From Annona cherimola (Eukaryota > Streptophyta > Magnoliopsida > Magnoliales > Annonaceae), in NCBI GenBank assembly GCA_030490835.1, contig CM059972.1:10322264-10386263 (forward strand): DNA of 64,000 bases, in the 5' to 3' direction. How positions within the stretch are numbered: position 1 is the first letter of the stretch; the number at the start of each line of letters is the position of its first letter. The notes under the pieces are model-generated. The model saw only the letters and a program-made list of their open reading frames with translations. It ran no database searches and was not told where the DNA came from. Of this stretch, positions 1 to 10,590 are shown in pieces. The translations under genes and the position numbers were made by a program.

Positions 1-215
1 TCAGATATGTATATGGGCTCCATATGAAAATTGTACAAATCCAACGTAATAAAATAGTTTGATGTAAATAACAACTTTAAAGTATCTGATTGGGATGAAA
101 ATTGGTATGGTAATAGAATACATTATTCTAAATACAATTGGTGGAGTAGATTATGATTTCATGATCATGTGGGGCCCATTTCAGCGAATATTCCTCATAT
201 ATATATATATGAGAT
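1..215. repeat. TA-flanked MITE, partial
   Basis: The sequence closely matches units of the MITE array at 46997-49255 (shared words such as gataaaatagtttgatgtaa-like text, tggtggagtagattatgatt and gtggggcccatt). It runs off the left edge and ends in a (TA)n tract near 200-212. No coding potential. Confidence 0.6.
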
Positions 216-570
216 CCGATCGTGTGTAGAATTACGGTGCAGTCCGCTGTAAAATGGGCCTCACACATATTAGATTATAATAAAACTTTATACAATCATT
301 TATCCATATAAAAATTCTACTTTAGACGGTTTAGATGTTGAAAATACCACTTTAAACTTGATATTTATATTAAACTATTTCATTACGTCGATTTTGCACC
401 ATTTTAAGATGGGGACCATACACATGTTGGATTTGAATGAAAATTGGAATGCTAATAAAGTGAACAATTTTAAATATAATGGATGAGGTGGATTTCTCAT
501 TTATGATCAAATAGGGCCACAGTGTGCAGCCACATGCACTAGAACATTTTCCTATATATATATATCTGCA
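216..570. repeat. TA-flanked MITE, complete copy
   Basis: A second, diverged member of the 46997-49255 family, bounded by (TA)n tracts on both sides. It keeps the family landmarks in order: a GTGCAG-type end, tgggcctcacacatatta, acaatcatttatccatat, a block around accattttaagatgggg, and a second GTGCAG-type end. Confidence 0.6.
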
Positions 571-1048
571 TTTTATTTGGGTTTTCATAATGTGAGAGGG
601 AATAACAATAATCTAATTCAAGAAGGTCGCCTAAGACATGCATATGAACCGTTTTAATTTGCATCGTTGGTTCATTTACAAATACTAATAAATGAAAAAC
701 AGGCGGACAGACATAGTTATTCAATTGGTTAGAAAAGAAAAAAATGTCGACAGGAAAATCTCGCATACCAGTCCCCAGAAAGCCTGTTTAATTTCATAAA
801 GTCACTTGTTGATGTAGCATGTAAAAAAATCTCCCCTTTTTTGTGGTATAACCAACTAAATTGAACAGCAAAATATCACGTGGAAAAGATACATGGAAAG
901 GAGTTTTAAGATTTAGGGGAAAAAAAAAGAAAAAGAAAGAGAAAATTTACATAAGTCCGCGAGCTTCCGAGTATTTTTGTTAAACCATAGTGTCCATTTA
1001 AGACACGACCGAGTTTTAGGAAGTGAATCTATTATCCCAAAAAATAGT
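571..1048. other. Intergenic, nothing recognised
   Basis: AT-rich sequence with short A-runs. I see no open reading frame with family resemblance and no terminal repeats. Confidence 0.5.
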
Positions 1049-1429
1049 AGGCATGATTATATATAATATATACTACATATGCTTAAGTTATAATATTTAT
1101 TTTTACTTTTATTTTTAGTTATTTTTAATTTTTTCTTCGTAAATATGTTTTCTTAAATGTATTTAATCAATATATTAAGTTTTGGCATTTTACAATACTT
1201 TTATATATTTATTTTTAATTTTTTAAAAATAATCAATTTTAGGGATATCTTTGGGATTATATATGGGAAAAACTTAAAAGTAAACGTGTAAATGTATTGA
1301 AAAATAGTAAAATTTGGTATATAAATTAAATATATTAAGGAAAATATATTTATGAAGAAAAAAATTTAAAAATAAATATTGTAATTTAAGTATATATACA
1401 ATATATTGCACATAATCATACCTCATTTC
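1049..1429. mobile_element. AT-rich foldback MITE
   Basis: The two ends are inverted copies: a left arm starting taggcatgattat and a right arm ending ataatcatacctca, followed inward by matching cttaagttataatatttat / aaatattgtaatttaag blocks. No convincing target duplication was found. Its right arm recurs at 28374-28485. Confidence 0.55.
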
Positions 1430-1590
1430 AGAAAATAGCAGTGTACGGTGGGAGCTGAGTGCTGCCGACGCTTGTAAAGAGAACTTCGCCTCCGCCCTTA
1501 AGGATTGCTGGCGACTCGATTTTCTTCTCAAACGAGTTTTGCATTTTTCGTTTATAATTATCCAGATATTGTCCATGTAACTCTGTTGAA
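1430..1590. repeat. GC-richer block shared with 28486-28645
   Basis: About 150 bases (tgccgacgcttg, gaacttcgcctcc, cccttaaggattg, tattgtccatg) are repeated at 28490-28645 with the same neighbouring MITE arm. Both copies can be read for 30-50 codons on either strand, but I recognise no domain and the frames do not agree between copies. Probably a fragment of a mobile element or of a lost gene exon. Confidence 0.5.
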
Positions 1591-2574
1591 GTTGGGATAG
1601 GCTCACTACAATTTGCTTGTAATCTTACCGTTGTTTTTTTCCCTGGTCCTAACAAAAATGAATGATCTCTATTGTTAATTTTAGCTTTTTTATTTGGGGA
1701 GTGACAAATTTGTTTATTACCCAAAGAGTCGTCGTGTCGAGTCATTCTGCAGAGTTAGTTTGGCTGGATTTTTATTACACATGCCGCCTGCTCATCTCTT
1801 TTTATGCCACCAATATGTTGTGGGGTGAATGGAACTCAGTGCCCATCTCACATGGGCAAACTGGTTATTATTGGTTCTGTTATTGTGGTCTTGTTGGGTT
1901 GTACAAGAATTTTAATGCATGTTCTCGATGGTTTGTTGACCAATTGACTTGAAATAGTTAAGAATTCAATATATTTTAATTGAAATTAAAGAAAACGAAA
2001 ACTTTGTTGAAATTAATTAATTAATTATTTTTCTTTTGTTGGTAAAAGTACACACCTAACCATGGAAACCAAACTCAACCAGGGATCAGTTGAACCCAGA
2101 GGAACCGTGTGACAAATCCATTGACTGCCAATGTTGAATTCAAAATTACTTCACTTCATGAATTTGACAGACACAAAATATTGATCGCTCTCACGTGGAA
2201 GATGAGAAGGTAATCTTCAGTCAAAACGAGTGAAAGGTTTGAGTTTGGACTTTCGAGGTAGTATACAAAGACGAGCCAGGTAGATCTAAAAAGTATGAAT
2301 TGTTTTATACTCTACTGATATCTTTAAGAGGAAAATGCATTACAGCCAAAAATAAATGTTCAGATATTAGACAATCCACATGTATTGTATTCTATTTGTT
2401 AATCATGACTTATTTCTTTGGATTAATGATTGAGAATTATCAGGCCTTATTAGCACCAAATATTTCAATTTGAGTATTGTGAAAAGATCATGAATAATTT
2501 GATCAGTCATCTGAATTTTACCAATTCCTATTTCTTGATGGACATGCATCATCGACCCTGCTAAGTGTCGAACC
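1591..2574. other. Intergenic, nothing recognised
   Basis: Contains a 96-codon open frame at 1662-1952 (+) with no recognisable motif; its aromatic, low-complexity composition is typical of chance frames. No repeat structure noted. Confidence 0.45.
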
Positions 2575-3066
2575 CTAGTACTGCAGAAAGTAGTCTATCA
2601 AACGAGTCATGTTGGCAAAAGACCACCTTCCGACTTCCAAGGCCCGCCTTGCCTTCTCCCCAAGCTCTCTGGCTCTCCTCCTCCTCGCGTCTGCTTCCTC
2701 CCCTTCATCCATCACCCTCTCCACAGCCCTTCTCACGTCCTCCATCCCCACCACGTTCTCCGCGCTCCCCTCTTTCCACTACATTCCACCCAGTGTTATA
2801 AGAACCGGACCGGACCGGCCGGTCGGACCGTGAACTGGTCTAGTTTCTGGTTCAATACCCACCGGTTCGGTTCATTTATATAAAACCGTCTGAACCGGCA
2901 AACCGGCGGTCGAACCGAGATATGCGGTAGAACCGGATTCGACTGGTCGGACGGTTTTATATAAAAAAAATAAAAAAGGAATGAAGTCGCTGTTACGCAA
3001 CCCGCTTCCCGTCGCCCTCTGACCCTCTCTCATTTCCCACCCCCTTCGTCGTTGCGCCCGCCGCCC

Positions 3067-3693
3067 TCACCGCGCCCGCCACTGGTTGCTCCCGCACCCG
3101 CACAACACCCGCCGCCCGCAGCGCCCGCAGTTGATTGGATTGGTTGTCGTAGTAGCATGTCGTGGCGATTGGATTGATCGGAGGCCGTTCAAGTCGATCC
3201 CCACATGGTTGTTGTCAATATCTCCGTACTCGGGATTGAGCAGGGTGTCTATTTCAACCCCCAAAACATGATTCGACGAATTTCCGTTGTTCTCGAAATT
3301 GAACACTCCGAAATATTGGCTCAGAAGGCTCCCCAGGAATCCCCTGAACGGTGAGATTGTGAAGACGAGGTCGTGGCCACTTGCGCCCGGGAATTGGGGA
3401 ACAATTGCGAAGACGAAAGACGTCAAGAAGAAGAGCAGACGGCCACCACCTGGGGATGGGTTTGTGAAGTTGAAAGGGGATGGACTGGAAACATGGCCCC
3501 GACGCTGGTTGGATGTGTTGGTTAGCTGCAAAAGGCCGCTTCTGCGGTGGATGAATGCAATGCCCTCGATTGTCACGTCGCCTTCTTTGAATCCGTTGAA
3601 GGTGAACTGATCCGAATGACCGGAGAATGCTAATCCGGTGGACAGAAGAGAGAGCAGTAGAAGAAATTGGATCCGTGATAAAGAACTCGCCAT
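3067..3693 (-). CDS. Truncated L-type (legume) lectin protein within a transposon
   Basis: A 208-codon open frame. Residues 1-22 form a signal peptide (MASS...LLLLSLLSTGLAF). Residues about 27-172 follow the legume-lectin fold of lectin receptor kinases: FTFNGF, a FVFAIVP strand, GHDLVFTI, YFGVFN, NHVLGVEIDT and GDIDNNHVGIDLNGLRSI. The last two carry the Glu/Asp and Asn positions used for metal binding in this family. After LRSIQS the frame leaves the lectin and reads about 30 residues of GC-rich transposon sequence before stopping, so the C-terminal strands, transmembrane segment and kinase are absent. The lectin part has no stop or shift, so a secreted truncated protein is possible; a decaying captured fragment is equally possible. 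Confidence 0.7.
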   Translation of the reverse strand: MASSLSRIQFLLLLSLLSTGLAFSGHSDQFTFNGFKEGDVTIEGIAFIHRRSGLLQLTNTSNQRRGHVSSPSPFNFTNPSPGGGRLLFFLTSFVFAIVPQFPGASGHDLVFTISPFRGFLGSLLSQYFGVFNFENNGNSSNHVLGVEIDTLLNPEYGDIDNNHVGIDLNGLRSIQSPRHATTTTNPINCGRCGRRVLCGCGSNQWRAR

Positions 3694-3765
3694 TGAAGAA
3701 CAGACGAGAAGGGGGATGTAGGAAGGAGGAATCAGAGTTCTAGTTTCTACGACAAAAATCCCAAA

Positions 3766-3778
3766 AAACCTATATAAG
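3766..3778 (-). promoter_or_regulatory. TATA box upstream of captured lectin fragment
   Basis: On the minus strand the sequence is CTTATATAGG, about 75 bases before the lectin ATG (3693). The spacing suits a plant core promoter and suggests the transposon captured promoter and 5' leader together with the coding start. Confidence 0.5.
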
Positions 3779-5094
3779 TTGCTTTGAAATGACGAAACAA
3801 GCAGTCAAAGTGCCGTAATAAATAATAATTGATTTGAGGAATATTTTTTCTTATACCCGCCCCAATTGCAAATAATTTCTAATATACTCATAATATTTCA
3901 TTATTTTTTTTCTATCTATAATATTTCATTCTAAATTCCTCTCCTAACCACTTAATTAAAACCACCGTTATCTGTCTCATTGAAAAAATAATTTTATCAT
4001 TTTAAAATTTTTTCTAATTAAAATAAATCAGTCTTAATATGACTTTCAAGTTATTTAATATCTTATATTAATAATTTACTATCATCTATTGAGTTATATT
4101 AAAGTTAAATTATCTCAATTAGAAAATTTTAAAAGGGTATAATCGTCTTTACAATGGGATAGATAACGGTAGTTTTAATGACATTGTTATAAAAGGAATT
4201 TAAGATGAAATATTACGGGTATAAGAAGAATCTATAAAATTGAAAGGTTGGGTAAAATGTTATGGTTCTTAAAATCTAGCATATATATTTAGGATTTATA
4301 AAAATATAATTTTATCAATATATTTATTTAAAATTTAAAAATAATTTAATATTTATGATATTGTAAATATGTCATGCTGACGTCACCGGTTCGAACCGGT
4401 TTGCTTAACCGGTCGAACCGGTTCAAACCAGACCAGTCCCTTTACCGGTTCAATGACCGGTTCGGTTCTGACAACCTTGATTCCACTCACCCCAGTACCC
4501 AAACACCTGCAGTACCAGCTTCTCGTTCAGGAACTACTCTTTGAACAGCGGCCAAGTTACCATGGGAACCCCCTAGGAAACACCCTCCAGTGTCGAATTC
4601 CTCCCACAATGAGTAAGGAATCCACCCACCAGTCGATGGGTGAGACAGAATCAGAATCTGCGGTGCCCATCCTCTGATTACCAGGCTCCTCTCCTTCACT
4701 CAGCTCCTCAAAACCCTCCCCAAGCCATACCTCCATCTCGGCATCCCTGTTTCTGATCACCCAAATGAACGACTTTTGCGACGCTTCCAGCCCCAAACCG
4801 ATCTGCACCAACTGCGGAAGAGCAAGACGGCACAAGCTACCGAAACAAACATAAATCACTGAATTCGGCGCTCTTTAATCGAGCCAATCCAATCAGTCTT
4901 CTTCACTGACGGAGGCCTGCTTGCCTCTCTGAGTCTTATCAGCCATCTCAAGATTGCGTAGAGCCATAGGCCCAATGGGCCGTGCTTTCTTGCCTCTGGC
5001 CTTCTCGTAGCTCACGACGTACTCTGGCTCCAGCTCGTAGTTGCTGTTCACCGCCCCGCCGTCGGCCGTTCGCTCTGCTCCGTGGACCTTGCCG

Positions 5095-5546
5095 TGTTGG
5101 ATTTTTTGATTTATATATACGATGATTATATATATATACTATCATAAATAGTGGTTCAAAATTATAAAATATTCTTATAAGGTTTATTGGCCCAAATCAT
5201 CTAATAAAATATGAGTCTTTTATGCATAAAAACCTTATCACCTAATTTTTAATTTATATTTTTATGATGAGCTAAATTAGAAATAAGAAAAATAAAATTC
5301 CTATATAAACAGTCTGCAGGTTATTCATATATTAGAATTTCTTTTCTAATAGCCCATCATTGGAAAAGAGTCACTTTCTTTAGAAAATCTTAGGGCATTA
5401 ACTTGAAAGACCTAAAAATTACAATATTTAAGAACAATTATTCCTATGGATTTAGATACGCTTTTGCTTATGATTTATTTTCTTAGTAATCTAGCATGAA
5501 AGATCTTGATGTGATTATAGTTTTAATCAATAAAATTTTCCCAACA
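5095..5546 (+). mobile_element. Copia-type 5' LTR
   Basis: A 452-bp sequence starting TGTTGGATTTTTTG and ending TTTTCCCAACA (TGTTGG...CCAACA). It aligns along its whole length with 28888-29345; by eye roughly four of five bases agree. It abuts the UGT pseudogene at 5094. The preceding 5 bases TGCCG may correspond to TGTTG after the other LTR (two C/T changes), a weak target duplication. The next bases, TTGCATCAAAGT, resemble a decayed TGGTATCAGAGC primer-binding site. Confidence 0.75.
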
Positions 5547-6470
5547 AGTTGCATCAAAGTCATTCTTCATGTCTAATAATTAAGAAACTTATGATCTATT
5601 TTTGGTCTTCTTATCATTCCTGTTAGCATGCCTATGGATTCGGAGCGTCGGTGACTTAAATTTATATTTAAAATAATATTCAGGTCATAAATCCATAGGA
5701 TATCATCCGTATCTGCATGGAATATTTTAATTTGTTGTTTTTAATATCATGCATATATTAAAACAACGGCATGCTTTAGGGATTATATGTGTCAGGGTTA
5801 TTTTTCTGTATTTGTGCTGGATTGATATCATGGTTTCAATTTCTGTTGGGATTCATATCATGTATTAAATTATTTTCTGCTGGAAGTTGTGGTGGTATTC
5901 GGTTTTGGGTTCAATTATTTTCTGTTGAATTTAATAGCATAAGCCGCATAAGGATTTTTCAATCCATAAAATAAATGGATTTAGAGAAGAAGTTTTTTTT
6001 TTTTTTTTTGGTATGGGATCCAGGCCGTTGGGATTTTGGACCGGTTCTTATATGGCTGCCGCTTTTACTGATTAGGATGTCGGAATTGGGTGGTTTTCAA
6101 AACCCACCTGGTTGGCTGCCGACGACGGATTGGCTAGAAGGCATGCCGGTGACGGCTGCTCGTCGGGAAGAGGATTTGCCAGAAAACGTGGGTAGCATCA
6201 ATTCTGGTTTAGATGGGGTTTGGGATTTTGCAACCTTATAAGGCTGACGGTATGGATTCAGTGTTTTTCATCGGTTTTGTTAATGGCACCCCTGCGTGAA
6301 AAATCAATGGTAGTTGCAATGGGTTTTCCTAGTTTGGGAACCCTTCCGATTGTGGCAGCCAGAGAAGGCGACACCCATAGCTGCTGTTGCCATGGAATAC
6401 AGTGCGGTGAGGTGAGAGGGATCTCCTTTAACGCTCCGATCTTTTGACTAAGATGTTGGCATTGAGATCA
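5547..6470 (+). mobile_element. Copia 5' untranslated leader remnant
   Basis: Sequence following the LTR, with no long frame but with GC-richer text around 6040-6440. Long non-coding leaders between primer-binding site and gag are usual in plant Copia elements. Homology to the rest of an element stops at about 6470, where the ~1.9-kb repeats begin. No gag, integrase or reverse-transcriptase motif remains. Confidence 0.45.
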
Positions 6471-8362
6471 AAAAGGGTAGCTGCTGGGTTGTGATTCACA
6501 GAGAATATTATAAAGAGGTTAAATATTAAAAAAAAATCATACGGAAAACTGAAAAACACATCTGCCATTCGTATAAAAGATTTTCCATGTGTACGCATTT
6601 GTCGGGAAGCACTCCCTGCAGATGGTATGTCACGCATTACATCAGTACATCTCGTTACGCACACCATTTTATGATTTAATTGGTGGGCTCCATTTGAAGA
6701 TTCGTTTATATGATTTTCAGTAAGAAAAGTTAAGATTATTATTTAAAATATTTAATTATATGATCGGGTTCGGGATTGGTGACCTGCATTTACGAGCAGG
6801 CTCGTATGGAGAATATCTAAAACAACGGATGTGCTTACGTTTGTCAAATCCGTGCCTTTCACTGGATGAACAATATTCAGCAATGATACCACTGGCAATT
6901 CGATAGTTTTATTAAGACGTCAAATTTTAAAAATATTTTTTTCAATAATCGTTTCTTTTTTTTAGCAAATAATTTCCTATATGAGCATTGTGGACCATGA
7001 TCCCATACGATAGCATTCGTTGCTCTTTTTATTACTTTTTGTTTTTTGAGTTTTCATAAACATGTTTTCTTATATATTTCATGCATATATCAAATTTTAT
7101 TATTGTATAATATTTTTATCTATTTATTTTTTGTTTTTAAAATTATCAGGAGTATTTGAGTTATTTTTCACTTTTTAAAAATTTTATTTTTAAAAGTCAA
7201 AAATAAATAAAAATCTTGGAACTTCGGATTTGAGCGAAATATACTGACAAGATATATTTATGAAAAAAATTGTCATATAAATGGATTGTAAGGACCAGCT
7301 ATCATCATATGAGCACTTAATGGTGATAGAGTTTTTTTTTTAGACATCATATCATCATACCAGCACTATTCTAATCCTCATTTGATTTTCATGCATGCAT
7401 AGGAATTGTTGTGCGATACGATATAGGTAAACGTGACACCTGTGTATTCCCAGGATTTTTATATCTAAAACGTGTAAAAATATAAAATAATAACAAAAAG
7501 AAAAAATATGTTGTGCCTCTGAAATATAAAATAATATTATCAGAGGATAAATATGAAATCATTAAAAATTTAATATATTTGATTTGTAACAATTAACTAA
7601 ATATATTTAATTTGTTGGTAATGACTGTGATAGCATAGTCATAAGTCGGAGGTTCACTAAATCTCTTTTTTATCACTCAGTGGGTGTGTGAAAGATGTGA
7701 TCTCTTGTATGAAAAATTTTAATCTTTAAAAGATGCATGAAAATACTACATATATATTTTTTGATGGGTATTTTTAGAACTATCTCAATTGATATTACAA
7801 TAAGGCTTTGGGACATTCTTGTAATTTTCATATAACATTCTAAAAAATATCTAATAATAATTCTAAATTTTGTACTCAATGAACTCTTCCACGAAATGTT
7901 GAGAAGACACACTTCCATCACCAATCAAATTGCGACCAACGCTTCCTTTGTTAAAATGAGTTACCATGGCGCCACTAACTCTATGGAGAAAAAACTAAAT
8001 ATATTTGGATGAAAGGCTTATTCAGAATCACCACTATTTTGAATCATAACTCAATAATTAAGAGGATCTAAAGCAATCATTATGTTATTTTAAGACATTA
8101 AATTGTAATTGAAAAATAATTTTATTTAGAGGCTTAAGTGGGCCACAAAATAAAATTCATAATGCACATAACCATTAAAATGATGTAGTAATTATATATA
8201 GTCGTTTGTTTATTAACATGTTATTGTTCATTCTAGGTAAATAAATGAAGTTGAATATCTTGTGTTAATCATTGTAATTAATAGTCTCTTATAATAATTA
8301 CAAATTTCTTTTATTAACCATTTAATTTCATTTAATCTTTATAGTAAGTTGCAAGTCAAAAT
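6471..8362. repeat. ~1.9-kb repeat, unit 1
   Basis: Begins at ctgggttgtgattcac and recurs from 8363 (period about 1.88 kb). Landmarks in order: a gatggtatgtcacgcatt block, a GC-richer segment tacgagcaggctcgtatgga (about 6795), several hundred AT-rich bases, a SINE-like segment near 7610-7710 (gtcataagtcggaggttcac, gatgtgatctcttgtatg), and ataactcaataattaagagg. Related units lie at 8363-10590 and 30955-35938. No established family recognised. Confidence 0.6.
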
Positions 8363-10590
8363 GTTGTTGGGTTGTGATTCACATTGAATATTATAAAGAG
8401 GTCAGATATTTAAAAAGATCATATGGAAAACTGAAAAACACATCAGCCATTCGTATAAAAGTTTTTCCATGTGTACTCATTACATCAGTGCATTTCGTTA
8501 AGCATACCATTTTATGATTTAATTGGTGGGCGCCATTTGAAGATTCGTTTATATGATTTTCAGTGAGAAAAGTTAAGATTATTATTTAAAATATTTAATT
8601 ATATGATCGGGATCGGGATCGGGATTGATGACCTGCATTTACGAGCAGAGCCGTATGGAGAATATCTAAAACGACGGATGTGCTTACGTTTGTCAAATCC
8701 GTGCCTTTCACTGGATGAACAATATTCAGCAATGATACCACTGGCAATTCGATAGTTTTATTAAGACGTAAAATTTTAAAAATATATATATTTTTTCAAT
8801 AATCGTTTCTTGTTTTAGCAAATAATTTCCTATATGATCATTGTAGACCATGATCCCATACGATAGCACGCGATGCTCTTTTTCTTACTTTTTGTTTTTT
8901 GAGTTTTCATAAACATGTTTTCTTATATATTTCATGCATATATCAAAATTTATTATTTTATAATATTTTTACCTATGTCTTTTTATTTTTAAAATTATCA
9001 GGAGCATTTGAGTTATTTTTCACTTTTTTAAAATTTTATTTTTAAAAGGAAAAAATAAATAAAAATCTTGGAACTCCGGATCTGAACGAAATATACTTAC
9101 GAGATATATTTATGAAAAAAAATTATCATATCATGTAATCACTCCACATAACTTTAACCCTTACTCTTTGAAATTACATCAAAATGGATCGTAAGCACCG
9201 ACTATCATCATATCAGCACTTAATAGTGACAGAGTTAGTTTTTTATTTTTATTTTTTGTTAGACATTCAAGCATCGAACCGGTATTTCATCAAAAAAGAA
9301 AGCACCGAACCTATAGACCCCATTGGACTGGTGGAAATAGTACCAATTGAACCATTTCTTGATAACCATGAAATAGATAACCTAATTAACGAAAATGTAT
9401 AAATATTTATAATGTAATATTATGGTAGCTCTAACACTATCGCCAGGGACAGTACATATACTATTCTAATTGTGATGCCTGTATTCCCAAGATTTTTATA
9501 TCTAAGACGTATTAAAATATAAAATAATAGCAAAAAGAAAAGGACATCTTGTGCCTCTAAAATATAAAATAATATTATCAGAGGATAAATATGAAATTGT
9601 TAAAATTTAATATATTTGATTTGTATTAATTGACTAAATATATTTAATTTATTGGTAGCAACTACAATAGTGTAGTCATAGGTTGGAGGTTCACCAAACC
9701 TCTATTTCATCACTCAGTGTGTGTGTGAGAGATGTGGTCTCTTGTATGAAAAATTTTAATCTTTTAAAAATGCATGAAAATAATAAATATATATTTTTTA
9801 TGGTTATTTTTACAACCATCTTAATTGATATTATAATAAGGCTATGAGACATTTTTACAATTTTTATATAATATTTTGACAAACATCTAATAATAATCCT
9901 AAATTTTGTACTCAGTGGACACTTCCACGAAATGTCGGGAAGACCCGCTATCAACATCAATCGAACTCACAACCAGTGCTAGTGCTATTAAATTGAGTTA
10001 TTACGACACCTCTAACTCTATGGGGAAAAAATTTAATATATTTTTATGAAAGGTTTATTCAGAACCGCTACTATTTTGAATCATAACTCAATAATTAAGA
10101 GGATCTAAACCAATCGTTATGTTATTTTAAGACATTAAATTGTAATTGAAAAATAATTTCATTTAGAGGCTTAAGTCGGCCACAAAATAAAATTCATATT
10201 GCATATAACCATTAAAATGATGTAGTAATTATATATAGTCTTTTGTTAATTAACATGTTATTGTTCATTCTAGCTAAATAAATGATGTTGAATATGTTGT
10301 ATTAATCATTATAATAAATAACATTTTATAATAATTACAAATTTCTTTTATTAAAATTTTAATTTCATTTAATCTGTATATTAAGTTGCAATTCATATAA
10401 AAGATGCCATGTGTACGCGTTTGTCCGGAATCACTCCCCATAGATGGTATGTCACGCATTGCATCAGTACATTTCGTTACGCATACCATTTTATGATTTA
10501 ATTGGTGGGCAACATTTGAAGATTGGTTTATATGATTTTTAGTAAGAAAAGTTAAGATTATTGTTTAAAATATTTAATTATATGATTGAA
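8363..10590. repeat. ~1.9-kb repeat, unit 2 and the start of a third
   Basis: Repeats the landmarks of 6471-8362 in the same order and orientation. At 10388 a third unit starts (attcatataaaagatgcc) but breaks off at about 10590. The same broken third unit occurs at 35725-35938 in the duplicated segment, so the partial unit existed before the segmental duplication. Confidence 0.6.

Larger units (their letters stand above)
2791..4479. mobile_element. Pack-type hAT element carrying a lectin gene fragment
   Basis: A 1,689-bp insertion inside the UGT pseudogene. Flanking 8-bp duplications are ATTCCACC (2783-2790) and ATTCCACT (4480-4487), 7 of 8 identical, the hAT length. Terminal inverted repeats: CAGTGTTATAAGAACCGG at the left; the right end reads, on the opposite strand, CAAGGTTGTCAGAACCGAA. 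Both ends continue into stretches of repeated ACCGGTT/AACCGG words. Removing the element and one target copy restores the UGT order. It encodes no transposase, only the 5' part of an L-type lectin gene with its TATA box, so it is non-autonomous and has captured host DNA. Confidence 0.85.
2575..5094 (-). pseudogene. UGT73-like glycosyltransferase pseudogene, C-terminal half
   Basis: On the minus strand the pieces read, in order: ELEPEYVVSYEKARGKK (about 5050-5000), NSVIYVCFGS (about 4865), LGLEASQKSFIWVIR, then GWAPQILILSHPSTGG, which is the start of the plant PSPG box that binds the UDP-sugar. A one-base shift follows; the next frame gives GGFLTHCGRNSTLEG, with R where the PSPG box has W. After EKLVLQVF the gene is cut by a 1.69-kb transposon (2791-4479). 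It resumes at 2782 with ENVVGMEDVRRAVERVMDEG and ends LIDYFLQY with a stop at 2575-2577. Intact members would be cytosolic, glucosylating small metabolites. The 5' end stops at 5094, exactly at a Copia LTR; the N-terminal half is at 29346-29960. Non-functional: frameshifts, stops and two insertions. Confidence 0.88.

Noticed and set aside
5975..6447. 88- and 75-codon frames in the Copia leader
   Set aside because: They overlap in different frames, have no gag or pol motif, and lie where the non-coding leader is expected.
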